Part shown: in pieces, positions 16,340-24,185 of the stretch | Position numbering within the stretch: the first letter of the stretch is position 1 | How the letters are laid out: each line of letters opens with the position of its first letter | DNA from: Bacteroidota bacterium | GTDB lineage: Bacteria; Bacteroidota; Bacteroidia; Chitinophagales; Saprospiraceae | Direction of reading: 5' to 3' | DNA: 32,660 nucleotides | Assembly: GCA_019136675.1 (NCBI GenBank) | Contig: JAGVTV010000045.1 | Coordinates: 1-32,660, forward strand | Notes under the pieces: model-generated | What the model was told of the DNA's origin: nothing | The model's input: the letters and a program-made list of their open reading frames with translations, nothing else | The model's database searches: none | Translations under genes and position numbers: made by a program

Positions 16340-17689
16340 ATGAAAACATTAGAAACAAACACCAGAGAGTCTGTCTTGTCAGACAATATGGATTACACCC
16401 TATTTTCGTGGTCAAAGCAAAAAGGAATTGACCCTATTGTGGTTGAGCGGGCAGAAGGAGTGTATCTGTATGACATCAACGGCAAGAGGTATCTGGATTT
16501 TTCCTCTGGCCTGATGAATGTCAACATAGGACACGGCAACCAAAGGGTGACGAGGGCGGTAGTTGAACAAATGCAATCCGTGAGCTACGTCACTCCCAGT
16601 TGTGTGACCGAAGTTCGGGGTGAGGTGGGTAAAAAGCTGGCAGAGATAAGCCCGGGTTCGCTCAATAAAACATTTTTTACCGTATGTGGGGCAACTGCCA
16701 TCGAAAACGCCCTGAAGCTGGCCAGACTGTATACAGGAAGATATAAGATCATAGCCCGATACAGGGCATTTCACGGAGCATCGTACGGAGCCATGACAGC
16801 AGGCGGCGACCCCCGGAAGCTTCCATCAGACTCACAGCAGATGCCCAATGTAATCCACGTGGAGGACCCTTATTGCTACCGGTGTCCGTGGGGCCAGGAT
16901 TTGTCCACCTGCAAAAGAGAATGTGTTGAACATATCGAGAGGATCATCCAATTTGAGGGGCCTGGCACCATTGCCGCCATTTTGATGGAGGGCGAAAGCG
17001 GTTCTTCAGGATGTATAAAGTATCCGCCGGATTACCTGAAAAAAGTCAGGGAACTTTGCGACATGTACGGCATCCTGCTTATTGCAGATGAGGTAATGAG
17101 CGGATTTGGCAGGACGGGTCAGTGGTTTGGGGTAGATTATCACGGTGTTGAGCCTGACATGATCGCTACCGCCAAAGGGATCACGGCTGGATACCTTCCG
17201 CTTGGGGCTTTGATTGTGTCAGACAAGATAGCTGCCCACTTTGACAATAAGCCTTTGATGATCGGACTCACCTATTCTGCCCACCCTGTTAGTTTGGCTG
17301 CAGCCAATGAAGTATTAAAAATATACGAAGACGAGGACCTTCTGGCCAATGCCAGGGAAATGGAAAAATATATCACAGAACGGATGTCAGAACTTATAGC
17401 AAGACATCCCAGTATCGGCGACTTCAGGACTACAGGCCTGCTCGGTTGTATCGAACTGGTAAAAAACCGCAATTCCCGGGAACCTATGGCACCATTTAAT
17501 GCCGGGCCCGAACAGATGGAAATCATGAATAAGGTCGCTGCAAAAATCAAAGAGTTGGGCATGTACACCTTTGTGAGGTGGAACTACATATTTACCTGCC
17601 CTCCCCTCACTGTGACCCGAGAGCAGATCGACGAGGGGCTGGATATCATCTCCAGAGCCATCGAGATTGCTGACGAATACTGTTATTGA
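16340..17689 (+). CDS. Class III (omega) aminotransferase, probable beta-alanine transaminase
   Basis: 449 residues from the ATG at 16340; an upstream ATG at 16283 would overlap mmsA and lacks family similarity. PLP fold: Gly/Ala-rich TVCGATAIENALKLAR (114-129), AFHGASYGAMT (143-153), Asp250-Glu251 in IADEVMSGFGRTG, and the PLP lysine Lys279 in ATAKGITAGYLPLGA. Residues 179-195 hold a CX2CX8CX3C cysteine set (YCYRCPWG...CKREC). From memory, taurine-pyruvate aminotransferases have a similar Cys-rich segment, so substrate choice cannot be read from the chain alone. Between mmsA and a pyrimidine pathway the best substrate is beta-alanine (and beta-aminoisobutyrate), giving malonate semialdehyde. 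The acceptor, pyruvate or 2-oxoglutarate, is not known. Confidence 0.85.
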   Translation: MKTLETNTRESVLSDNMDYTLFSWSKQKGIDPIVVERAEGVYLYDINGKRYLDFSSGLMNVNIGHGNQRVTRAVVEQMQSVSYVTPSCVTEVRGEVGKKLAEISPGSLNKTFFTVCGATAIENALKLARLYTGRYKIIARYRAFHGASYGAMTAGGDPRKLPSDSQQMPNVIHVEDPYCYRCPWGQDLSTCKRECVEHIERIIQFEGPGTIAAILMEGESGSSGCIKYPPDYLKKVRELCDMYGILLIADEVMSGFGRTGQWFGVDYHGVEPDMIATAKGITAGYLPLGALIVSDKIAAHFDNKPLMIGLTYSAHPVSLAAANEVLKIYEDEDLLANAREMEKYITERMSELIARHPSIGDFRTTGLLGCIELVKNRNSREPMAPFNAGPEQMEIMNKVAAKIKELGMYTFVRWNYIFTCPPLTVTREQIDEGLDIISRAIEIADEYCY

Positions 17690-17699
17690 AATCCCTCAC

Positions 17700-19160
17700 A
17701 TGGCAGAACCCTTTAACAACAGTTTGTCAAGTGAAGATCTGGCTCCGGTACCTTCGGGGAGCAGACACTGGAACACCTGGAACTATACAGCCCTCTGGAT
17801 ATCCATGAGCCTGTGCATACCTACATACATGCTGGCGAGTTCGCTCATAGACGGTGGGATGAACTGGTGGCAGGCCATATTTACGATCTTTTTGGGCAAT
17901 ACCATCGTGCTGATCCCGATGATTCTCAACGGTCATGCCGGTGCTAAATACGGCATTCCTTTTCCCGTCCTGGTCAGATCCAGTTTTGGTATAAAAGGAG
18001 CCAATATTCCGGCCATGCTTCGTGCTATAGTTGCCTGCGGCTGGTTTGGCATTCAGACCTGGATTGGAGGCTATTCACTGTACCTTATGATCAAGGTATG
18101 GTTTCCCGGCATTGCTTCTCTTCCGGCGATTTTTCCATCCGTCCTGCAATTGGCTACCGGACCTGCCATCACATTTTTTATCTTCTGGCTTATTAACATG
18201 TACGTAGTGTACCTGGGTGTAGACAGCATTAAAAAACTCCTTGTATTCAAGGCTTTTTTTCTGCCGCTTGCCGCCATTGCCTTGTTATGGTGGGCGATTA
18301 ATGCCGGAAATGGGTTGGGACCGATACTTTCACAACCTTCAAAATTCAGCTCTTCGGGAGAGTTCTGGACCTACTTTTTTCCGGCCCTGACGGGTATGGT
18401 TGGCTACTGGGCTACCCTGTCACTCAATATACCGGATTTCACCAGGTATGCAGTCTCCCAACAGGCTCAGATAACGGGACAGGCACTGGGGCTTCCACCT
18501 TCCATGACATTGTTTGCATTTATTGGAGTAGTGGTAACCTCAGCCACAGTTATCATCTATGGCGAAACAATCTGGGATCCGCTGGTCCTGGCTGAAAAGT
18601 TTTCCAGCAGAATCCTGGTAACAATGGCTATGGCAGCCGTAGCCGTTTCTACTCTGGCCACCAATATTGCTGCCAACATAGTAAGCCCCGCCAATGATTT
18701 TGCACACCTGTCACCCTCAAGGATAAGTTTTCAGACAGGTGGTTATATAACCGGGATCATTGGCATCCTGATCCTACCCTGGAAGCTTATTGCCGATCCT
18801 ACAGGATATATTTTTAAATGGCTCATAGCCTACAGCAGCCTTTTGGGCCCGATAGGAGGAATTATGATTGCCGATTACTATTTTGTCAGGAAAATGCAAC
18901 TCGATGTAGCAGACCTTTACCGGTCAACCGGCAGGTATTCGTATTCAAATGGGATAAATCCTGTGGCAATTGTGGCATTCCTGGCAGGTGTAGCACCAAA
19001 CATACCCGGTTTTCTCATCCAAACGGGAATATTATCACCTGCAACCTTGCCTCAATGGATCAACAATTTATACCACTATGCCTGGTTTGTGGGTTTTGGG
19101 ATAGCCTTTGTTGTTTATTGGATCGGTATGAACTATTCAAAAAGTAAAAACCTTAACTAA
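17700..19160 (+). CDS. NCS1-family nucleobase permease (probable uracil/thymine or hydantoin-type uptake)
   Basis: 486 residues from the ATG at 17700, 10 bases after the aminotransferase; an upstream in-frame ATG (17667) would overlap that gene. About twelve membrane segments. NCS1 marks are NTWNYTALWISMSLCIPTYMLAS near the start, GAKYGIPFPVLVRSSFGIKGANIPA, and ACGWFGIQTWIGG, which corresponds to the substrate-binding Trp/Gln helix of Mhp1. The later ATNIAANIVSPANDFAHL matches the conserved Asn region. Members carry uracil, allantoin, hydantoins or cytosine with sodium or protons across the inner membrane. Its place within the operon favours pyrimidine bases; the general sequence also resembles allantoin permeases, so specificity is not proven. 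Confidence 0.88.
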   Translation: MAEPFNNSLSSEDLAPVPSGSRHWNTWNYTALWISMSLCIPTYMLASSLIDGGMNWWQAIFTIFLGNTIVLIPMILNGHAGAKYGIPFPVLVRSSFGIKGANIPAMLRAIVACGWFGIQTWIGGYSLYLMIKVWFPGIASLPAIFPSVLQLATGPAITFFIFWLINMYVVYLGVDSIKKLLVFKAFFLPLAAIALLWWAINAGNGLGPILSQPSKFSSSGEFWTYFFPALTGMVGYWATLSLNIPDFTRYAVSQQAQITGQALGLPPSMTLFAFIGVVVTSATVIIYGETIWDPLVLAEKFSSRILVTMAMAAVAVSTLATNIAANIVSPANDFAHLSPSRISFQTGGYITGIIGILILPWKLIADPTGYIFKWLIAYSSLLGPIGGIMIADYYFVRKMQLDVADLYRSTGRYSYSNGINPVAIVAFLAGVAPNIPGFLIQTGILSPATLPQWINNLYHYAWFVGFGIAFVVYWIGMNYSKSKNLN

Positions 19161-19175
19161 ATAACCTAACACCTT

Positions 19176-20558
19176 ATGTCAATACTTATTAAAAATGGCA
19201 GGATTGTCACTGCAGATGCTGACTATGAAGCAGATGTGTACATTGAAGGTGAAACCATAGCAGCCATAGGCAAAGCCCTGGATTACCCTGCAGATACTGT
19301 GCTGGATGCCAGGGGCAAATTGGTCATCCCAGGCGGTATTGACCCGCATGTACATCTGGACATGCCCTTTATGGGTACTTTCAGCAGTGACAATTATGAG
19401 ACAGGCACTCTGGCAGCCCTGCACGGAGGTACCACCACAGTGATAGACTTCGTACTTCAGACACAAGGCAAGTCTCTGTACGACGCCCTTAATGCCTGGA
19501 GATCAAGGTCTGACGGCAATTGTTACGGAGATTACAGCTTTCACATGGCAGTGACTGATTATAATTCTGAAACTAAAAAGGAAATTCGTAAGATGGTGGA
19601 AGACGAGGGCATTACTTCGTTTAAAACTTTCATGGCTTATAAGGGGGCCCTGATGATAGATGACAAGCAGATGGTTCCACTTATGGAAGAAGTAAAGAAA
19701 TGCGGGGGAATGGTCACAGTACACGCTACCAATGGCGACATGATCGATTACCTTATCGGCAAGCACAAATCCGAGGGCAAATTGTCTCCACTTTACCATT
19801 ACCTGTCTCAGCCTGAAATTACCGAATCGGAAGCCACAAACAGGTTTGCCGACCTGGCATATTATACAGGAGTGACTTCGTATGTCGTACATATGACATG
19901 TGAAGGAGCCCTTAACCACGTGCGGCGGGTACAAAGTCGCAACCAAAAGGTGTACGCCGAGACTTGCATCCAGTACCTTATCCTTGACGCGTCTCTGTAC
20001 GAAAAGGATTTTGAAGGGGCCAAATGGGTCATGAGTCCTCCCCTCAGACAAAAAAAAGATCAGGAGTCGCTGTGGGCTGGAATCAATCAGGGATGTGTTC
20101 AGGTTGTTGCTACAGATCATTGCCCGTTTATGTGGGAACAAAAGAAAATGGGAGAAAAGGATTTTTCAAAAATACCAAATGGTCACCCTGCCATAGAAAA
20201 CAGAATGGAACTCCTGTTTTCGGAGGGGGTAAATAAAGGAAGGATTTCCCTGAATAAGTTTGTGGAAGTAACCTCTGCCAATCCTGCAAGGATCTTTGGC
20301 ATGTTTCCCCGTAAGGGATGTATTTCCGTGGGATCTGATGCCGACATAGTGATTTTTGACCCCGACAGAGAGCATACCATCTCCGCTGCAACACACCATA
20401 TGAGAGTGGATTATTCGGCTTATGAAGGATGGAAATTAAAAGGAAAATGCCAAACCGTCTTACTGAGAGGAAAAGTAGCCGTAGATGATGGCAATGTACA
20501 AATCCATAAGGGATACGGGCAGTACATCAAAAGAAATAAGGTATCCCCCATTAACTGA
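19176..20558 (+). CDS. hydA: Dihydropyrimidinase (D-hydantoinase family)
   Basis: 460 residues, the family's usual length. Metal ligands and catalytic residues are all present at the standard numbers: His58 and His60 in DPHVHLDMP, carboxylated Lys150 in SFKTFMAYKG, Tyr155, His183 in TVHATNGD, His239 in VVHMTCEG and Asp314 in ATDHCPF. It opens 5,6-dihydrouracil or dihydrothymine to N-carbamoyl-beta-alanine or its methyl form. Cytosolic, normally a tetramer. The DMPFMGTFSSDNYETGT segment separates it from dihydroorotase and allantoinase. The start follows the permease stop by 15 bases. Confidence 0.95.
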   Translation: MSILIKNGRIVTADADYEADVYIEGETIAAIGKALDYPADTVLDARGKLVIPGGIDPHVHLDMPFMGTFSSDNYETGTLAALHGGTTTVIDFVLQTQGKSLYDALNAWRSRSDGNCYGDYSFHMAVTDYNSETKKEIRKMVEDEGITSFKTFMAYKGALMIDDKQMVPLMEEVKKCGGMVTVHATNGDMIDYLIGKHKSEGKLSPLYHYLSQPEITESEATNRFADLAYYTGVTSYVVHMTCEGALNHVRRVQSRNQKVYAETCIQYLILDASLYEKDFEGAKWVMSPPLRQKKDQESLWAGINQGCVQVVATDHCPFMWEQKKMGEKDFSKIPNGHPAIENRMELLFSEGVNKGRISLNKFVEVTSANPARIFGMFPRKGCISVGSDADIVIFDPDREHTISAATHHMRVDYSAYEGWKLKGKCQTVLLRGKVAVDDGNVQIHKGYGQYIKRNKVSPIN

Positions 20559-20578
20559 CACTTTAAAATCAAATAATA

Positions 20579-21445
20579 ATGGCAAGAATAATCAGGTCCG
20601 GCCTAATACAGATGTCCCTTCCTAAAACTGAAGGAGAAGGCACGATCAACGAGATCGTGGAGGCTATGGTCCAGAAACACATACCCTATATCGAAGAAGC
20701 AGGTCGGCGTGGAGTACAGATTCTGTGTCTTCAGGAAATTTTTAATACGCCGTACTTTTGCCCCGGCCAGGACAGGAAATGGTACGAAAGTGCCGAGCCG
20801 GTACCGGGCCCTACTGTCGAGAGAATGCAGGAATATGCCCGGAAATACAGCATGGTAATTATTGTTCCTATCTACGAAAAAGAGCAGGCCGGCGTACTGT
20901 ACAATACTGCCGCAGTCATTGACGCAGACGGCACTTATCTGGGAAAATACCGAAAAAACCACATACCTCACACTTCGGGATTTTGGGAAAAATTTTTCTT
21001 CAAACCTGGCAACCTCGGATATCCGGTCTTTGAGACCCGGTATGCAAAAATAGGTGTTTACATCTGTTATGACCGGCATTTCCCCGAAGGGGCCAGAATA
21101 CTCGGCCTTAACGGTGCAGAGATTGTGTACAATCCGTCAGCTACGGTGGCAGGATTGTCACAGTACCTTTGGAAACTCGAACAACCAGCCCACGCGGCTG
21201 CCAACGGATATTTCATGGGATGTATAAACAGGGTCGGGCACGAAAAACCATGGAATGTGGGCAAATTTTACGGAACCTCCTATTTTGTAGATCCAAGGGG
21301 CCAGATCTTTGCCCAGGCGTCGGAAGACAATGATGAACTTTTAGTGGCCGAGTTTGACCTGGAAATGATCGATGAGGTGAGGTCCATCTGGCAGTTTTAC
21401 CGCGACAGAAGACCTGAGACCTACAACAAAATGGTAGAATTGTAA
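20579..21445 (+). CDS. Beta-ureidopropionase / N-carbamoyl-beta-alanine amidohydrolase (nitrilase superfamily)
   Basis: 288 residues. The nitrilase triad is complete: Glu53 (CLQEIF), Lys126 (YRKNHIPH) and Cys163 (YICYDRHFPEG). GFWEKFFFKPGN and PSATVAGLSQYLWKLEQPAHA are typical of the eukaryote-like beta-ureidopropionase and N-carbamoylputrescinase branch. It cleaves N-carbamoyl-beta-alanine to beta-alanine, ammonia and CO2. N-carbamoylputrescine amidase (AguB) is the main alternative by sequence, but its position between dihydropyrimidinase and preT makes beta-ureidopropionase much more likely. In many bacteria this step is done by an unrelated zinc amidase, so the nitrilase type is worth noting. 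Confidence 0.9.
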   Translation: MARIIRSGLIQMSLPKTEGEGTINEIVEAMVQKHIPYIEEAGRRGVQILCLQEIFNTPYFCPGQDRKWYESAEPVPGPTVERMQEYARKYSMVIIVPIYEKEQAGVLYNTAAVIDADGTYLGKYRKNHIPHTSGFWEKFFFKPGNLGYPVFETRYAKIGVYICYDRHFPEGARILGLNGAEIVYNPSATVAGLSQYLWKLEQPAHAAANGYFMGCINRVGHEKPWNVGKFYGTSYFVDPRGQIFAQASEDNDELLVAEFDLEMIDEVRSIWQFYRDRRPETYNKMVEL

Positions 21446-21471
21446 TTTTTTTAAACAAAGTTATATAAGGC

Positions 21472-22785
21472 ATGCCGCAATATAAAAAGCCAATGAGCAA
21501 TGAGGAATTTAACCTCAACTTTGCCCAGATTAAGCCGCTGATGAGCGACACGGAAGCCTATTACGAAAGTTCCCGGTGTCTTTATTGTTATGACGCTCCA
21601 TGCATCACTGCCTGCCCTACGGGGATAGATATCCCTTTATTCATCAGGCAGATTAACAGTAAAAACGAGCAGGGAGCAGCGAAAACGATTTATGATTCCA
21701 ATATCTTTGGCTATGCCTGCGGTAAAGTATGCCCTACGGAGGTCCTCTGTGAGGGTGCCTGTGTTTACAATCATTCTGATGTCAAACCTATTGAGATAGG
21801 CAGACTTCAATCCTATGCCACAAAAAAATCGATTGACTCCGGTAAAAAACATTTCAACTTTAAAGCACCTATCGGTAAAAAAGTAGCTATCATAGGTGCG
21901 GGACCAGCAGGCATATCCTGCGGTGCAGAGTTGAGCCTTCATGGTGTTAGTGTCGATATTTTTGAAGCCAGGGAAAAACCTTCAGGCCTTACCGTGTACG
22001 GTGTGGCTCCCTATAAGATCACTAACGAGGAAGTCCTTAGTGAAATGGAGTATCTTGAAGCCCAGTATGGATTTAAAATCCATTACAACAAATTTATCAA
22101 CACCAGATCAGAGATAGAAGAACTGCAAAATGCCTATGATGCCATCTTTCTAGGAATAGGACTTTGGAGAAGTTCTGAGCTTGGTATTCCGGGAGAGGAA
22201 CTTGACCAGGTGACCGGAGCAGTTGAGTTTATTGAAGATCTAAGGATGCAAAAACACCAAACCCAAATTGGTGGGAAGGTTATTGTACTGGGTGGTGGAA
22301 ATACTGCCATGGATGCTGCAAGCGAGTCCTGCAGAATGGGTGCTGCCGATGTCGTCATTGCCTACAGACGGTCCCATGAAGAAATGGGGGCCTATGCTTT
22401 TGAATATGAACTTGCAAAAGCAGCGGGCATAAGGTCTCTCTTTAACGTGATGCCTGTTGAGATCATTGGCAGTACCAGTGTTTCTGCAGTCAGGTTTGTC
22501 AGGACGAAAGTGGAGGATGGCAAGGTAACAGTGATTGATGGCACGGAATTTACTGAGCCATGCGATTGGGTAATCAAAGCAACCGGACAATCCAGGCAGG
22601 AAGACCTGCTGGATATGATAGGCATCGGCAGGTCTAAGTCCGGTAATATTCTGGTAGATGGTGAATACAGAACCTCACATCACAAATATTTTGCAGCAGG
22701 TGATGCCGTATCTGGTGGCCAGGAAGTGGTCAATGCCGTTGCTGAAGGAAAAAAAGCGGCAAAAGCCATTCTAAAAAATATTTAA
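21472..22785 (+). CDS. preT: NAD(P)-dependent dihydropyrimidine dehydrogenase, PreT subunit
   Basis: 437 residues. The N-terminus has two Fe-S cysteine sets (Cys36, 39, 44, 48 and Cys83, 87, 93, 97) as in the N-terminal part of mammalian DPD and the GltD family. FAD-binding GAGPAG is at 142-147 and the NAD(P) site GGGNTAMDAA at 274-283; GDAVSGGQEVVNAVAEGKKAA closes the FAD domain. It passes electrons from NAD(P)H via FAD and Fe-S clusters to PreA. An ATG at 21493 is possible but would only trim the tail. PreA follows after 21 bases, so the two are made together. Confidence 0.94.
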   Translation: MPQYKKPMSNEEFNLNFAQIKPLMSDTEAYYESSRCLYCYDAPCITACPTGIDIPLFIRQINSKNEQGAAKTIYDSNIFGYACGKVCPTEVLCEGACVYNHSDVKPIEIGRLQSYATKKSIDSGKKHFNFKAPIGKKVAIIGAGPAGISCGAELSLHGVSVDIFEAREKPSGLTVYGVAPYKITNEEVLSEMEYLEAQYGFKIHYNKFINTRSEIEELQNAYDAIFLGIGLWRSSELGIPGEELDQVTGAVEFIEDLRMQKHQTQIGGKVIVLGGGNTAMDAASESCRMGAADVVIAYRRSHEEMGAYAFEYELAKAAGIRSLFNVMPVEIIGSTSVSAVRFVRTKVEDGKVTVIDGTEFTEPCDWVIKATGQSRQEDLLDMIGIGRSKSGNILVDGEYRTSHHKYFAAGDAVSGGQEVVNAVAEGKKAAKAILKNI

Positions 22786-22806
22786 ATTTACTAAAGAAAA
22801 CACATC

Positions 22807-24165
22807 ATGCCCAGTTTACATGTCAACTTTGCAGGCATCAAATCGCCCAATCCGTTTTGGCTGGCCTCAGCTCCTCCGACCAATTCAGGATATCAGATTA
22901 TGAAGGCATTTGATGCCGGCTGGGGAGGTGCTGTATGGAAAACCCTAGGTGTGCCTATCGTCAATGTATCATCCAGGTACGGATCAGTCAATTACCGGAA
23001 CTCCAGGATGATGGGATTTAACAATATCGAACTGATCAGTGACCGCCCCCTGAAAGACAATCTCAAAGAGATAACGGAAGTCAAAAAGCGGTTTCCAGAC
23101 CATGCCGTGATCGCCTCTCTGATGGTGCAATCCAAGAAAGAGTGGCACCAGATTGTGCAGGATGTCACCAATGCAGGAGCGGATGGCATAGAACTAAATT
23201 TTGGATGCCCTCACGGTATGTGTGAACGCGGAATGGGTAGTGCCGTAGGCCAGGAGCCGGAAGTACTTAAAACTATAGTCGGGTGGGTAATGGAAGTGGC
23301 TAAAATACCTGTAATCACAAAACTTACCCCAAATATCACGGATATCACCCAACCCGCCCTTGCAGCCGCAGAGGCGGGCTCTGATGCCATATCACTGATA
23401 AATACCATCCAAAGCATTGTGGGAGTCGACATTGATGATTTTACCCCCTACCCCAAAGTAGATGGCAAAAGTACAAACGGAGGCTATTGTGGTCCGGCTG
23501 TCAAGCCAATAGCTCTCAATATGCTGAAAAACTGTGCCCAGCACCCGGGCGTCAAAATCCCGATTTCAGGTATTGGCGGTGTCGAAAACTGGCGTGATGC
23601 GGTAGAGTTTATTCTGCTTGGGGCTACCACAGTGCAGGTATGCACAGCTGTCATGCATTATGGTTTTGGCATAATCAGAGAAATGGTAGCTGGGCTTGAG
23701 TCATATATGGAAGACAAAGGCTTTGCGACGATTAACGATTTTGCAGGAAAAGCTCTTCCTAAAGTCGTCCTTTGGGAAGATCTTAATCTGAAATACAAGG
23801 TGGTTGCGTCCATAGATGCTTCTAAGTGTATAGGCTGTCAGCTGTGTTACACGGCATGTGAAGATGGAGCACACCAGGCCATAGGTTTGACCGGCGGAAC
23901 AGACCGCAAGCCGTATATCATTGAGGAAAATTGTGTGGGCTGCAATTTGTGTTCGCTGGTATGTCCGGTGGAGCATTGCATCACTATGGAACGCAGGGAC
24001 GACGGCTTAGTCAATGAGACCTGGGAACACAGGACTGAAACAGGAAATATTCCCACTACTTTTAATGATAGACTTGCCGGTGGCCTGCACCATACCCTGC
24101 CCGACCCTATGGCCGCCCTGCACGTAAAAAAACCAAGGCATTACGGAACGAAGAAGCAGTCTTAG
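22807..24165 (+). CDS. preA: Dihydropyrimidine dehydrogenase, PreA subunit
   Basis: 452 residues. The FMN TIM-barrel domain covers about 1-310, with the catalytic loop ELNFGCPHGMCERGMG; Cys134 matches the acid/base Cys of mammalian DPD (in its SCPHG motif; Gly here replaces the Ser). Residues 341-386 carry two 4Fe-4S sets (CIGCQLCYTAC; CVGCNLCSLVC). A tail of ~55 residues follows. It reduces uracil and thymine to their 5,6-dihydro forms with electrons from PreT. Last gene of the operon; the convergent OmpA-family gene begins 20 bases later with no terminator between. Confidence 0.95.
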   Translation: MPSLHVNFAGIKSPNPFWLASAPPTNSGYQIMKAFDAGWGGAVWKTLGVPIVNVSSRYGSVNYRNSRMMGFNNIELISDRPLKDNLKEITEVKKRFPDHAVIASLMVQSKKEWHQIVQDVTNAGADGIELNFGCPHGMCERGMGSAVGQEPEVLKTIVGWVMEVAKIPVITKLTPNITDITQPALAAAEAGSDAISLINTIQSIVGVDIDDFTPYPKVDGKSTNGGYCGPAVKPIALNMLKNCAQHPGVKIPISGIGGVENWRDAVEFILLGATTVQVCTAVMHYGFGIIREMVAGLESYMEDKGFATINDFAGKALPKVVLWEDLNLKYKVVASIDASKCIGCQLCYTACEDGAHQAIGLTGGTDRKPYIIEENCVGCNLCSLVCPVEHCITMERRDDGLVNETWEHRTETGNIPTTFNDRLAGGLHHTLPDPMAALHVKKPRHYGTKKQS

Positions 24166-24185
24166 CACACTTCTTTTATCCGGCG

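Larger units (their letters stand above)
14847..24165 (+). other. Predicted seven-gene reductive pyrimidine catabolism operon
   Basis: Seven same-strand genes with gaps of 20, 10, 15, 20, 26 and 21 bases: semialdehyde dehydrogenase, aminotransferase, NCS1 permease, dihydropyrimidinase, beta-ureidopropionase, PreT, PreA. No internal terminator or -7 element was noticed. Gene order runs roughly from the last step of the pathway to the first. Together they would import uracil or thymine and turn it into acetyl-CoA (or propionyl-CoA from thymine), releasing two ammonia and CO2. The unit starts after a strong terminator and ends at a convergent gene. Confidence 0.85.

Noticed and set aside
19176..20558. 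Allantoinase or a second dihydroorotase
   Set aside because: Motifs DMPFMGTFSSDNYETGT and TVHATNGD and the operon partners fit dihydropyrimidinase.
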